A DNA stretch of 64,000 bases from Smallanthus sonchifolius (Eukaryota; Streptophyta; Magnoliopsida; Asterales; Asteraceae), in contig CM042040.1 in NCBI GenBank assembly GCA_023525975.1, forward strand, positions 56,389,486 to 56,453,485. The letters run 5' to 3'. The translations under genes and the position numbers were made by a program. The notes beneath the pieces are model-generated. The model saw only the letters and a program-made list of their open reading frames with translations. It searched no databases and was not told where the DNA came from. The first letter of the stretch is position 1. The number at the start of each line of letters is the position of its first letter. Below, piece by piece: positions 44,601 to 55,400 of this stretch.

Positions 44601-47600
44601 TATTGGATATTGAAAAGGTTTTTGTAGGAGAGTGAAGTGAAGTGGAACCGATGTGTAAAATTGGTAAACCCTCACCGTTGCCAACATGAAGAGAGTCCTC
44701 ACCGTAATAAGGTTCTGAATTATCAAGGCTGTGGAGATCTGAAGCAACATGGCTGTTGGAGCCAGTGTCGGGCAGCCATGCGTTTGAAGATTGCGAGCGA
44801 TGATCAGCATAGTTAGCAGTGGGCTGCCGTGACCTTGATGTGTTGGGGTCACGGTTGGGGCAATGAGACGGTATGTGCGCGATTCCACACCTGTTACAAG
44901 TACCATGAATCATATGCTGATTAGTTGCCCAACTAAATGTACCTCGGTTGCCTCCATTATTGTTATTGAAAGAACGAAAGCTGCTCCGGCCACCACGACC
45001 ACGGTTGGAATAGTTGCGACCTCGACCACGAGAGGCAAACATGGCTTGCGGTTGAGGAGATTGTGACTGGACAGTAAGGCCCACTGAGGACAGCAGTTGT
45101 TGAAGTGCAGTAAGGGTGTCATTAGGTATGGAAGAAGTGGCAGCAAGTGGCTGTCCAGTGGTGGTGGCGGTGAAGGCTTGTGGAGAAGCCATTGCAGGTT
45201 TCTTAACCATGTAATCATGATCCGAGATAAGACCATATAATTCAGCAAATGCAGTAGGAAATTGACGGGCTAAGATTGTGGCTTTCAAACTGTTGTACTC
45301 TTCACGAAGACCGGTTAACACATGCATGACAAGATCCTTTTCCTTAACAGGTTCTCCAATGTTTGCCAAAGAATCAGCATACGCTTGTGCACGTGTGAGG
45401 TAGGAAGTGACAGCTTCATCGTCTGCCATCTGGATGCGTTGCAACTGCTGTTTGAGGGTGTATTCCCGAGAAGACGTATTGGGGGCAAAGGCTCTTTCCA
45501 AGGCTAGCCATAATTCACGAGAAGAAGTGCCTTGAACATGTTGAAAAGCACCTTCAGAGATTGTAGAAAGAAGCAGCATACGCACATGAGCATCGTTGGA
45601 AACCCAAGTTTCATGATTGGGATTTTGCTGGATGGTGGGATCGTTGCTTTTGTCAGCAGGGGGAATTGTGATAGTGGGATTGGGACAAGGAATAGATCCA
45701 TCAATATAACCAAAAAGGTGATTGGTTACAAGAAAAGGCTGCGTCATAGTCTTCCAATAACCATAGTTGGTGGAAGAAAGGGTAAAACCAAACTTGTGAG
45801 AGTTGTGATTGGTCTTCTCGGCTGTTGTGAAAGGAGCAAGCAACGCCATTGATTTGGTGGTTGATAAGGGAGATCTGCTGTTGTGGTGGTGGCCGATCGG
45901 AAAAGGGAAAAAAAAAAATAGGGTGGCGGCTGATTAGGGTTTGCAGAGAACTAGCTCTGATACCAAGTTGATCTTTGGTATTATTGTATTGTGTATTGTA
46001 TTGATTAAGAGAGATTACAATGAGTATAAATAGAGAACATAATTACACATTAATCCCTTCTAGTATACTTATATACAACTGTCTAATACTCATGAATCTA
46101 CGGCAGTCTCTACGCAGCAAACCAGCGCGTCATCTTCTACTTCAACCCGATTCACTTTCTTTTTAGCGTTCGGACACTGATTCCTAAAGTTTCCCGCTTG
46201 CTTACAGTTCCAACAGATCACATCCTTACGAATCTTTGATTGACTCCTCCTCCTGCTCCTACTTCCCCGATCTTTCCATCTACCTCTGCCGTCAGTAACC
46301 ACAATGTATTTGATGATTCACCTGAAGTTCTGCGTCTGATATCTTCTCCCATAACCAGGTTGCAAATCTCTTCAAATGTAAACTTAGTAGCTGAACTACT
46401 AGTTGTTGTAACTGTTCCCGACCAACTATCAGGTAGTGAGGATAACAATAAAAGAGCTTGAACTTCATCGTCGAATTTAATTTCAACTGACAATAAACAA
46501 GACAAAATTGAACTGAGGTTGTTAATGTGTGTTGTTACTGATCCACCCTCCCTCATCTTTGTATTCACCAGCTCACGGATTAAGAAAACCTTGTTTGCTA
46601 CAGACGGCTTCTCATACATGTTATACAATGCTTCCATACAAGCACAAGTTGTTGTCTCCTTCAAAAGGTTGTGATCAGTTAAGGAGTAGTAGACAGAGAT
46701 TTTGATCGTGAATGATACCAATTAAACAACTGGTATATAATCAGATCCGATAACTTTAACACAATATTAGATCATAACTCGATCAGTAAACTTTCATCAA
46801 CTCGAAAAGTTCATCATACAAATATAATACAAGCGCGGGTATATATAGACTTGAAAAACTAATTAGATATGCATAGTAATTCCTATAACTTAGGAAGTCA
46901 CAACCAACTAACTAACAAAAACTAGTCCCTTGCAGCCCAAGTCATTACACTCGGCTGAACCCCTCGTGGGCTCGAGAGGACAGTCCAAACCGAATTACAG
47001 GACCAACACTTGTTACCTATTGTTTAACAGCCAGTATTCGATAAAATCATGATAAACTATTGTTTACTAGCACACTTGTTAGTTGTTACATACATGGACT
47101 TGTATCACAAGGTCTTTTTGTTGGTGTGGATGTTAGATGGTTTTATTAGCATGAATGTCACACAGACAATTGTTAACGTGGTACACTACCGGTGGCGAAC
47201 TAGCTTTTATATATAAAAAATTGACAAATTCTAGTGACCGATGGACCCTCCCTTGGTTCTGCCCCGGACACTACCTCATCAATATTTGATGGCTTTATAT
47301 ACAAATTTATACTTGTACCGGAACAAAAATTATAAATGTCAGCATTTGTGCATATTTGGAATGGAGCTTCATCAAATTTTGACATGATTAACGGATTGTA
47401 TGATGTATTGATTTGATAATTTTAATTTCTTGTTTCAGATATTCAAGATGCTGAAGGAACAGCGATTTTATCAACCTAAAGAAGGAACTTATATGAAGCT
47501 GATTGTTCTAGTCGGGAGATGCGGGCAACCCCAACATGCTCGCAATCTTTTTAACTCGATGATCGAGGAGGGACTGGAACCGACAGCACAAACCTACACG

Positions 47601-48545
47601 GCATTGCTTGCTGCTTACTGTCGAAGCAATCTCATCAACGAGGCGTTCAGAGTTCTTGAGCAAATGAAGAAGCTTCCTTTATGCCAACCTGATGTTTATA
47701 CTTTCAGTATCCTCATCAAGGCCTGTGTTGATGCATCGCAGTTCGATCTCGTTGAATCTCTTTACCAAGAAATGGCTGAAAGAAGCATAACTCCAAACAC
47801 GGTCACGCAAAATACGGTTCTTGCGGGATATGGAAAGGCGGGCAAGTTCGATTTGATGGAAAAAGTGCTTCTTGGAATGCTTGATAGCACTTCATCCAAA
47901 CCGGATGTATGGACCATGAACACGATTCTTAGCTTGTTTGGCAACGCGGGTCATGTTGAAACGATGGAACGATGGTACGAGAAGTTCAGAAACTTTGGAA
48001 TCGAGCCTGAAACGCGCACTTTCAACATCCTAATAGGCGCGTATGGGAAGAAAAAGATGTACGACAAGATGTCGACTGTGATGGAGTACATGCGAAAGCT
48101 TTCGTTTCCATGGACGACTTCTACCTACAATAACGTGATCGAGGCGTTTTCAGATGTAGGTGACGCAAAGAACATGGAGTACACGTTCGACCAGATGAGA
48201 GGCGAGGGCATGAGAGCCGACACCAAGACGTTTTGTTGTTTGATCAGAGGGTATGCAAATGCAGGCCTTTTTCATAAGGTGATAAGCATGGTGGAATTAG
48301 CCGGGAAATTGGACATACCCGAGAACACATCGTTCCATAATGCGGTACTTTATGCGTGTGCAAAAGCCGACGATCTGATGGAGATGGAGAGAGTTTACAT
48401 GAGGATGAAGGATCAACAGCAATGTAGGGCTGATGCAACCACTTTTGCCATTATGGTTGAAGCTTATAAAAAGGAAGGTATGAACGACAAAGTGTTCGAT
48501 TTGGAACAGGAACAAGAGATGATGTTGAGGTTACCTAGTATTTAA
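38628..48545 (+). CDS. EMB2750: Plastid pentatricopeptide repeat protein, PPR2/EMB2750-type
   Basis: P-class PPR protein matching Arabidopsis At3g06430 (PPR2/EMB2750), a plastid RNA-binding protein reported to bind 23S rRNA and needed for embryo development. Exon 1 is 38628-38990 (CTAGAG|GTAATT) and exon 2 is 47439-48545 (TGTTTCAG|ATATTC), both phase 0, giving 489 aa. The ATG at 38628 was chosen because it starts a Ser-rich plastid transit peptide (MSSSSSAPPSWSLSF); an in-frame ATG at 38532 would add an unlikely leader. Exon 1 ends NTVTQALSDSIDAKQWLRAL. Exon 2 carries about nine PPR motifs from residue 136 on, for example TYTALLAAYCRSNLINEAF, TFNILIGAYGKKKMYDKMS and TFCCLIRGYANAGLFHKV. The single intron is 8,448 bp and is packed with transposons. 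The coding exons are intact. There is no sign that the intron insertions break splice sites. Confidence 0.93.
39211..39913. mobile_element. hAT element carrying a host gene fragment
   Basis: 703 bp. Starts CAGGGACGGCTCAACC and ends TTGGGTCGGCCCTG; both ends begin CAGGG as in hAT elements. It is flanked by a perfect 8 bp duplication, AATGCGCT, at 39203-39210 and 39914-39921. Subterminal GGGGGCC words occur on both sides. It encodes no transposase, but contains on its minus strand a fragment resembling the mitochondrial complex I 51 kDa subunit (about 39530-39690). Confidence 0.8.
39530..39690 (-). pseudogene. Captured fragment resembling NADH dehydrogenase 51 kDa subunit (NDUFV1)
   Basis: The minus-strand frame (open over 39707-39495) contains NAKLEEIGMLQEVTKQIEG followed by HTIGALCDA. 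This matches the C-terminal part of the 51 kDa flavoprotein of mitochondrial complex I, next to its iron-sulphur cluster region. Upstream (SGISRALEFGASV) and downstream (DKPLNVLFHLP) residues do not match. The cluster-ligand Cys of the family motif appears changed (HTIGALC rather than HTICALG). It lies wholly inside the hAT element, so it was probably picked up by it. Not functional. Confidence 0.65.
39958..40629. mobile_element. MULE-like non-autonomous element rich in GATATCGG words
   Basis: About 672 bp between two copies of an 11 bp direct repeat, CTTGTAATCTA (39947-39957 and 40630-40640), a length usual for Mutator-like target duplications. The left end reads TGCAGTCGATAACACCGATA; TGCAGT also occurs near the right end in reverse complement. 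Many GATATC/ATATCGG words on both sides. No transposase. Confidence 0.5.
40860..41418 (-). pseudogene. Outer copia protease / pre-integrase fragment
   Basis: Read leftward from the inner element: WIMDYGASFNATHNLDMVKN-like sequence (the start depends on the junction), where the protease motif D-S-G has become DYG. Then KIGDFVKVRLANDEILDVTG, and from 41129 MVVAHGKKRGLLYMVEVPP, a pre-integrase stretch. Stops occur at several places between them. Continues the gag at 46090-46721 across the inner insertion. Confidence 0.6.
41419..46087 (-). mobile_element. Young Ty1/copia retrotransposon with near-identical short LTRs
   Basis: 4,669 bp on the minus strand. LTRs at 46087-45966 (5') and 41541-41419 (3') are about 122 bp and differ at one position by eye (TAGTGAAC against TAGAGAAC), plus the terminal base pair. 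The target duplication is ACTCA (41414-41418 and 46088-46092). The primer site TGGTATCAGAGC (45965-45954) follows the 5' LTR, and a polypurine tract GAGGGGGACT precedes the 3' LTR (about 41551-41542). One long gag-pol ORF has a single frameshift. It is inserted antisense to PPR2, inside an older copia element. Confidence 0.93.
41555..45849 (-). pseudogene. Copia gag-pol polyprotein, one frameshift
   Basis: Starts MALLAPFTTAEKTNH at 45849 and is open for 1250 codons. Domains in order: UBN2-type gag (about 80-240); RGRG-rich basic stretch; zinc knuckle CNRCGIAHIPSHC (about 318); protease WLPDTGSNSHVA (about 360); integrase with HHCC (HRRLGH ... CTSCHMGK) and D-D-E as FCDVWGP, TDWGGEF and NGFVERRH; a Pro/Thr-rich linker; reverse transcriptase with YGLKQAPRAW and LVYVDDI (YVDD about residue 1103). 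The frame breaks at RILRYLQ near 42112, apparently by loss of one base, and RNase H continues in another frame (42175-41555): AYSDADWAG, SRSSTESEYKAL, LWCDN, RTKHVEVDFHFV. All catalytic motifs seen are intact; only RNase H is out of frame. Confidence 0.92.
46090..46721 (-). pseudogene. Outer copia gag and zinc knuckle
   Basis: From 46721: TTTCACMEALYNMYE-like UBN2 gag, with EALYNMYEKPSVANKVFLI, HINNLSSILSCLLSVEIKF, LLLSSLPDSWSG and FEEICNLVMGEDIRR. The frame then shifts near 46300, and 46302-46090 gives the zinc knuckle CWNCKQAGNFRNQC, in which the His of CCHC is Asn, ending CCVETAVDS*. The frame joins the protease fragment at 41418 if the inner element is removed. Decayed. Confidence 0.7.
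46725..47010 (-). mobile_element. Probable 5' LTR of the outer copia element
   Basis: Lies immediately upstream, on the minus strand, of TTGGTATCATTC, a degenerate iMet primer site. Has a TATA-like TCTATATATACCC near 46850. The far boundary is uncertain, and no partner LTR was found. 47011-47438, the intron tail, shows nothing recognisable. Confidence 0.45.
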
Positions 48546-48760
48546 TCCTGTTTTTTTTGTATCATAGAGAGGTTAGATCCGGCTTGGTACGGTTGTTTTT
48601 GGTTAAGTGTGGGCATCCACGATGTTTAGAGTAAGAGGAATTCTCTCTCTCTTATGTATGTATATAGTGTTGTTTTTTTATTTATTTTTGGTATAGTTAT
48701 CGACTATTTCGACCCGAGTGTGATTATATTATACAATAACACATTTTTGTAAGGACGTTG
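48546..48760 (+). other. PPR2 3' flank
   Basis: Probable 3' UTR and polyadenylation region (T-rich, with ATGTATGTATATAG). No other feature. Confidence 0.4.
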
Positions 48761-49211
48761 GTCAATCCTAAGCCAACAACCACAGTTTCTTAAACATCCT
48801 CAACTTTCTTCATTTTCAAATATTATCTTTTAATTTTTAAAATTTTTGAATATACAACTCAAGTTTGTAAAGTTTTAAGTTTATTTTTTGACAAAATTCT
48901 CAACTCTACATCTTAAATTTCTAAACTCTTTAACTGGACTCCTCAAATTTCTTTTCTTTTACATTTTTTATATTCGTTAATAAAAATTACTTTTTCCTAT
49001 TTTATTTTGTTTTTGCTTTTTAACGAATTTGTCGTTTCAATGTTAATTTATATTCGCGTCGTAAGTTATCTTTTTTTCGATCTCCAGAATCGAGTCGTGG
49101 CAACTCCATACGTTTCCTTTACGTACTTAGTGTTAGTCACACTATTGCGATCGCTGCAACGTGTGTAACGAGGTTCGCAAACTCGTCACATCGCGCAGAC
49201 TTATTTTCTAG
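48761..49211 (+). mobile_element. Possible Helitron-like fragment
   Basis: AT-rich, noncoding, ending ATCGCGCAGACTTATTTTCTAG followed by T at 49212. The CTAG|T end and some style of the 38437 copy (CGTTAA, TATTCG, TTTTTATT words) suggest a related Helitron end. No 5' end located. Confidence 0.25.
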
Positions 49212-50340
49212 TTAGTAAATAAAAGCTCCACGAAGACCTAATGGAATAGTAATAGAGTTGGCTTATACAAAAAAAATCCGATAACTAATGGGTTGGTTTG
49301 GTTGCTATACAAAGAATAGGTACCATGTTCAAATTGTCTCGAATTTATTCACAAACTAGAATCAAATTTCTTGCCTGAAAACATGACTTCATATTCGAAT
49401 TCTTTATTTTAAAGCTAATATCCTCCTCCTCCTCCTCCTCTCCATACCCAATGAAATCTACAGCCATTCACTTGATTACGTTGGAGATTGTTCCATTCTC
49501 CACTCTAAATCCAATTTGACTTGATTAGATTATGTTTTATCTTTCCCAAACCATCCATTTGACCACTATCATGAATAATTCAACCTTTACACAAAATGAA
49601 AAGATTTGCCTTTTCAAATTGAGATCTTTCTTTTTATGTTTTGTTTTTAAACCATTTATTTAAGGTTTGTGTCTTCAAGAGAATATATGTTGTGATACAC
49701 TCCATAAATGAAAGTTTCACAAATATGTGTTCCAATTTGATTTCAAAATTCATATCTAACTAAACAATTTGAATTTAGCTACTAGGAACTGTTTTTATAA
49801 AATATTCCCAATCTTTATAAAAACTCTTGTGGAATGACTATTTATAAAAATTTATTTTTTTTAATAAACCTTTTAACTTTTTAAAATTCTCTCTTGCATC
49901 CCAACATATCCATGTTGATGCTTTCATCTTTATCTACTTTGGTACATTGTTGATCATGCCTTAATCCTTGACTGTATCTTGATTAGTTGATAGTGGCAAA
50001 TTGTTATCTTTGATCATTGTCATTCTTTTCACATGTGGAGTATTGTAAGCTTGATCTTCAAGACATCTAACATGTTAGAACTTGTTGATCATATCTACTT
50101 GTTATTCATTGACATGTTTAATAATATGTATGTTGTATATGATCATCTTTCATGAAAACTTGATAACATAAGTTGTTTAATTTATATCATTATCAAAATA
50201 AGGATCTTAATCACAACTTAATTTGACCTTGATTTATTCATTGACACGCTGTTTGAACAACACTAATGAGACATCAAATTTTGTGTTCGGTAAAGATGAA
50301 TCTCAACGTCGTATGTATAATACGCTCTTAGACAAAGATA
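49212..50340. other. AT-rich intergenic, no gene seen
   Basis: No coding or RNA gene recognised. A (CCT)n microsatellite lies at 49424-49441. From about 49700 onward the sequence probably belongs to a decayed LTR that includes the minisatellite to the right. Confidence 0.3.
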
Positions 50341-50640
50341 GTATTTGGTCTAGTGGAAATACCATAATGGTTATGTGAATGAATATGGTTATAGTGGAAA
50401 TACCATAATGGTTATGTGAATGAATGTAGTTATAGTTGAAATGCTATAATGGATATGTGCAATGAATGAATGTAGTTATAGTGTAATACTATAATGGATA
50501 TATGTGAATGAGGTTATGATCTAAGAATCATAATGGATATGAGGTTATGATTTATGAATCATAATGGATATGAGGTTATGATAAAAATATCATAATGGAT
50601 ATGAGGTTATGGCCTAAGTGCCATAATGGATATGAAATGG
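50341..50640 (+). repeat. Minisatellite with a conserved hairpin in each unit
   Basis: Eight units. The last four are exact 31 bp steps starting at 50513, 50544, 50575 and 50606; the earlier four are 38-46 bp. Each has a 7 bp stem and a 5-6 nt loop followed by ATGGATATG or ATGGTTATG: TTATAGT...ACTATAA, TTATGAT...ATCATAA (three units) and TTATGGC...GCCATAA. Stem bases change on both sides together between units. Units 1-3 have imperfect stems. Confidence 0.85.
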
Positions 50641-51240
50641 TGTAATATGAATGTTATATGAAAAGAATGAAACTTGTAGTGGAAATGCAAATGTTAAGAA
50701 CCTTAATTGACCAAATGGGTGCAAACGGGTCAAATGGGTGAATGGGTGAAAACAAGTAATACATACTTGTTTGATATGTTTATCTTCATTACTAACGGTG
50801 ATATGTTTATGTTGTTATGTAGGAAAAGCTCCGATGTACGTCCAAGTCAAGTCCGAGGCGTTGAAGGATTCTAGTATGCAATTTTTAGTGTTTTGGGGAT
50901 TTAAAGGAAAATCCTTGAAATATGGTGTAAAATGATACTTAAACTATGTTTTTAAGTGTATATAAATGACGGCTGAATGTTGATCAAATACCCAAGTGTT
51001 GGGGGTTTTTGGTTTCATGTGGATATGATGAAAACTGGAAATTTTGGCTAAGTGTTGAAACTGGGAGAAAAAGTAAACTTTCTGTTTACTGGGCAAGTTC
51101 GCGCCACACGAAGAATGGAAGGAGGTTCTTCGCGCAGAAATCCGGCCTTTATATTTTGAGCCTCTTCGCCGTATGCGAAGATGGCTGATTGGTTTTTCGC
51201 GACACTTGAAAGGTAAAAAAAAATTCTTGGGATTATAGCT
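50641..51240 (+). mobile_element. Probable Ty3/gypsy LTR fragment
   Basis: Contains GTATATAAATGACGGC as a TATA-like region (50960) and TTACTGGGCAAGTTCGCGCC / TTCTTCGCGCAGAAATCCGG words that resemble chromovirus LTRs. Truncated at the right by LINE sequence; left boundary unknown. Confidence 0.35.
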
Positions 51241-51289
51241 TCTGCATGTTTAAATGTTTTATTAATTGGTTTCCAATTAAGAGTGTTAC

Positions 51290-51720
51290 AAGAACCGTGA
51301 AAACTCTCAATGTGGAGGGGAGGAAGAGCAGAGGTAGACCAAAACTGACATGAGATGAAAGAATTAGGCAGAAATTGCTAGACTTGCACCTCAGAGAGAA
51401 CATGATCAGTGATAGGAGTTCTTGGAGACGTCGTATTGGGTTATGTGGAGTGTATAGATATATCCCTTACTTAACTTTGGACCTTAGTTGTTCCTATACT
51501 TTTGTTTGCCTTAGCCTTAACCTTGTCTTAGTGTTGTCTGGACGCACATATATTTTTAGGGGAGTGTATAGGTACTTTGCATAAGGTTTAGTGTTTCTTT
51601 TTTTTTTCTCTCTGTTTCCTATACTTATGTTTACCTTAGTTTTAGCATTGCTTTAGTGCTACTTGAATATGTTTAGTGCTTCTTTTTCCCTCTATTTGCT
51701 CATTTATCCGTATCTACTAC
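51290..51720 (+). mobile_element. LINE (non-LTR retrotransposon) 3' end fragment
   Basis: The frame around 51310-51440 reads KSRGRPKLT*DERIRQKLLD then LREN and DRSSWRRRI, the conserved C-terminal tail of plant LINE reverse transcriptase ORFs (GRPKLTWDE ... DRxxWRRRI). The Trp codon is a stop here. 5' truncation is typical of LINEs. Following sequence is T-rich with CTATACTT words. Confidence 0.65.
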
Positions 51721-52409
51721 ATGGTTGGTTGCTCTTTTTATAGTATAGTTTACTTATCATTGTATTTTAACGATTATTTATAACTTTCATTATTAATACT
51801 TTTGTATGTTTGCTTTTATTTCTTTTAGCTATATTTTATGCTATCTGGATTACTAGACTATACTATATTATTATATGTAAACGAAAAAAAGAAAGAGAAA
51901 GAAGGTTTTGGAGCCATGCGTTTCAGCGTGATCAACCTTTCAATCCCAGACACTACTAATAGCAGAATAACTTTTCAATCTCAGACCATACTAATAGCAG
52001 AACAACCTCTATCAATCACACTCTCATCAAACCATAATAGTGACATTAAATCGAATACTCTTGTTGGTAAATATTCAGTATAAATCATTATAAAATCTAT
52101 AAATGTTAAAATTTAAATTTAAAAATAATAATAATGATAGAAAGAGAAATACAAAAGTTTAAAAACCTAATTTCCATATCATTAATATTAAATAACCAAT
52201 AAGAAATTTACAGGGCAATCTAATGGGTTTGAAAGCTGTTCCACCTTGTCGTCAAATATGAGAAGAAGTCAAAACCATTTCATGTGTTTGCTCGCACATG
52301 GCCTGAAACTAAAAGCCCTCGAGCAGAGCTTCGTGGTTGATGCTCGAAGCTCAAAGGAAGGTGTATGTAAGCAACAAAAATACTTTTAAAAGTTGTAAAT
52401 CTGCAGATT
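51721..52409. other. IPK1 upstream region
   Basis: No gene supported. It should hold the IPK1 promoter and 5' UTR. AAATCTGCAG just before the start codon could be a 5' UTR intron acceptor. Confidence 0.35.
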
Positions 52410-55400
52410 ATGGTGGCGTTTATTTTAGAGGCTAAAGATGCAGCCGATTGGATTTACAGAGGCGAAGGAGGCCTTAATATTGTTCTTGCATACAACGGAT
52501 CCTCTCCCAACTTTGTAATTTTTCTCCATCTGCTTTTCTGTAGTGATTTAAATTATTGCAGATTGATTCTAGTTATTTTATGTGTTATTTTTAGCTGGAA
52601 TCCTCACCTAATGTTTCTGGGTCATAATTGTTGCTCCAAATTGGCTAAAATAAAAATGGGAAAGCATTACAAGCTCTGTTCAAAATGTCATCAAGAGTGG
52701 TTGGAGTCATTGTTGTAAAAATCGGGATTATTCGGCCATTTTCCGGCGATTAATCCCTGTTACATATAAAAATGTGTATACAAATCTAAATATATATATC
52801 TAATTTTGAAAATTACATATAAAAATGTGTATATATACATATAATTTTGAAAATTACATATAAAAATTCCAATCAGGTTAATCCCGATTATGGCGAATTT
52901 TACAACCATGATGGGATGGGAGTTGACTTCACATTTTCTGCAGACTGGAAAAGTTGTACGGGTGCGAAAGCTTAGGAAGAATGAGCCTGTAAACGAGGAA
53001 GCTTCTTCGGCTTTATCGGGGCATGAGCGTCTTGTATGGAAAGAAGTAGGAGAGCTTTTATCTTCTTCAACAAAAGATATTGCAAATCATATGTATGCAC
53101 AACATGTAGTGTGTCCATTGTTAGGTTCTCAACACGTTGATGCAGGGGTACTAATAGCCTTTTGTGCTCGTTTGTATTAATTATATGTGTTTTTTTAGAA
53201 TATTGTTTTGATAATATTTGAGCTGCGCAGGTTCGTGTTTTGGTGACAAAGGAATTTCTAGAGTTGCTGCATAATGGTGTTTTACTTCACCGCCCTTCTT
53301 GGCGAGTGGACGATGGTAGGATTAATACCCTATTGGATTCTGCAATTCTCATGTCAGATCATTCAATATTTCCACATGGTAATTGGTGTCTCCTTAATCA
53401 TCATATGTTTGAGTGTTTTGCAAATTATTGTTATTTCTAGAATTAGTAAATAATCAAGTCACTAGAAATTGATTAATTACTTACAAAATGCTTTTCTCGT
53501 CCCCATCGAAGCTGTCCATGAAGAAGAAGTGTGCATATCTGTTGAGATTAAGGTAACCAAGTTTGTGTTGAAACTCATTATTTCATACATTTTTTTGGCT
53601 AATAATGCCTTTTGTTCTCTTGTACCTAAGCAGCCAAAGTGCGGATTTCTTCCAACTTCAAGATTTATTAGAGAAGAAAATGCAGTTAAGAAAAGGATAT
53701 CTCGCTTCAGGCTGCATCAGATCCTTAAATTCCATCAAAGAAAGGTTGTAAAATTTTCCTATCTTATGTTTGATGTTACTCTGGCATCATGAATCACATG
53801 TTTCAATTGGATTGGACCAAAACAGTTCAAACTATCAAACCATAATGAAGTTAGTGATACGTTTCAGTTGAACCAAAAGGGCTCCAATTAGGGAGTCATT
53901 TTGGTTTATAATTTGTATGCAAATGGTCTAGTGTGTGAACTTAAAAAAAAATAATTAAACTAAAATCAGGTTGAACTAGTCAAGTGCCACCCAAAAGTTT
54001 TCACAATGCATTAAACGTCCTTAATCATTTTATTTGAAAAATCAAAGTATCATTAAGCTTTTTTTATACATATTTCAAATATTAATTTCTTACAAAAATT
54101 CAAGAACAGAAAAGACAAGGGGTCTTGGGGTAGACTCGCCCATACAAAAAGATTACCCATTTTGACCTCATACCCAACATCTTGGTTAAAAAAGTGAGGC
54201 GCACTACGCGAGGTGTTGCTCTGTGTACAACCAATTAAGCTTTACTTACAATCAGAAGTTGTATCTCTTTCATCTGTTTTACATATCAACCTTTTTATCA
54301 AGTAAACGTTTCATACTTTCTACACAGCCTCCTACAAACCCTAATTTGACCTGAGGTGTTTTCCAGCTTGCCTCGCGCCTCAAACGCTCCTTTTAAAACC
54401 AAGCCCAACATGCTGACCCACCCATTTTCCCACCACTACTCATAATATTAGGAGGTGGGTGAAATATAGATATAGATTTAGTTGTAGCTTTGTTTGTGAT
54501 GTGGCTTGGTTTTATATACATCTAATATGTTTACATGATGATCATCAGGTACCACAAATAAGTGAATATGACCCGTTGGATATGTTCTCCGGATCAAAAG
54601 GGAGGATCATGAAATCAGTCAATGACCTGTTCCTTACCCCTCAAAACAATTTCCGGGTATTCTTGAACGGTCGACTTGTCTTTGGGAGTTTGGGTGGTGA
54701 GGCAGATGATACCAATACTCAAATCGCCGAAGCATTTGAAGAGACACTAAAAGATTTCTTTAAAGCTGATGATGACAGGGGCATGCACATACCGGCCTTT
54801 CTGCAGCTTGTTGCTGGGGCTGTTTCTGAATCGGGCATACTGGACCGCCTTCTCCAAGTTCAAAAACTTGATGTGTTGGATATAGAAGGTGCGATTCATG
54901 CCTATTATGACGTGGTGGGCCAGCCGTGTGCAGTGTGCCGAGAATCACAACCAGCAGCCACCAATGTTTTACACTCGATTCCTTTTGATCAAAGCTTGAA
55001 GATTGTGAGAGATTTTCTTATATCTTTAACCGCCAAGGACTTGAGTCTGATGATCAGTTTCCGCCCAACACCAAAAGGAAGCTCACAGTCTCTTTATGAT
55101 GTCTTTTACCTCGAATCACTGAACCGAAGTTTTGACTACAAAGTAAGTCCTGACGCGTTTGCTCATTCTAACAACCTCCTAAATCATTTTTATTTAAAGA
55201 TCTAAATCATTACTATTGTTTTGGTAATCATAGTTAACAAGTAAAACTATTTATAGAAAAACGTACAACAAATGGGCAAAAAAATGTTTTAGTAAGGGTG
55301 CTAAATGGGACGTGTTCGTGGGTCGAACCCGACACAAACTCGAAAATTTTACACAACCAAACCCGAAAATTGTGCAAGACACATGAACCGAACACGACAC

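Larger units (their letters stand above)
39090..47010 (-). mobile_element. Outer, decayed Ty1/copia element in the PPR2 intron
   Basis: A minus-strand copia remnant split by later insertions. The 5' part is an LTR-like region (about 47010-46725), a primer site (TTGGTATCATTC, 46728-46717), gag and a zinc knuckle (46721-46090). Past the inner element at 41419-46087 the frame resumes in protease/pre-integrase sequence (41418-40860). After two further insertions, more of the same strand follows to about 39090. Removing the three inner insertions at their target duplications joins the flanking frames sensibly. No 3' LTR was recognised. Confidence 0.55.

Noticed and set aside
50341..50640. CRISPR-like spaced repeats
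   Set aside because: This is eukaryotic nuclear DNA, the units are adjacent without unique spacers, and they fit a diverged minisatellite.
52890..52943. IPK1 exon 2 starting at the ATG at 52890
   Set aside because: This part is the end of an intron MITE; the TTTTCTGCAG acceptor at 52943 joins exon 1 in frame.
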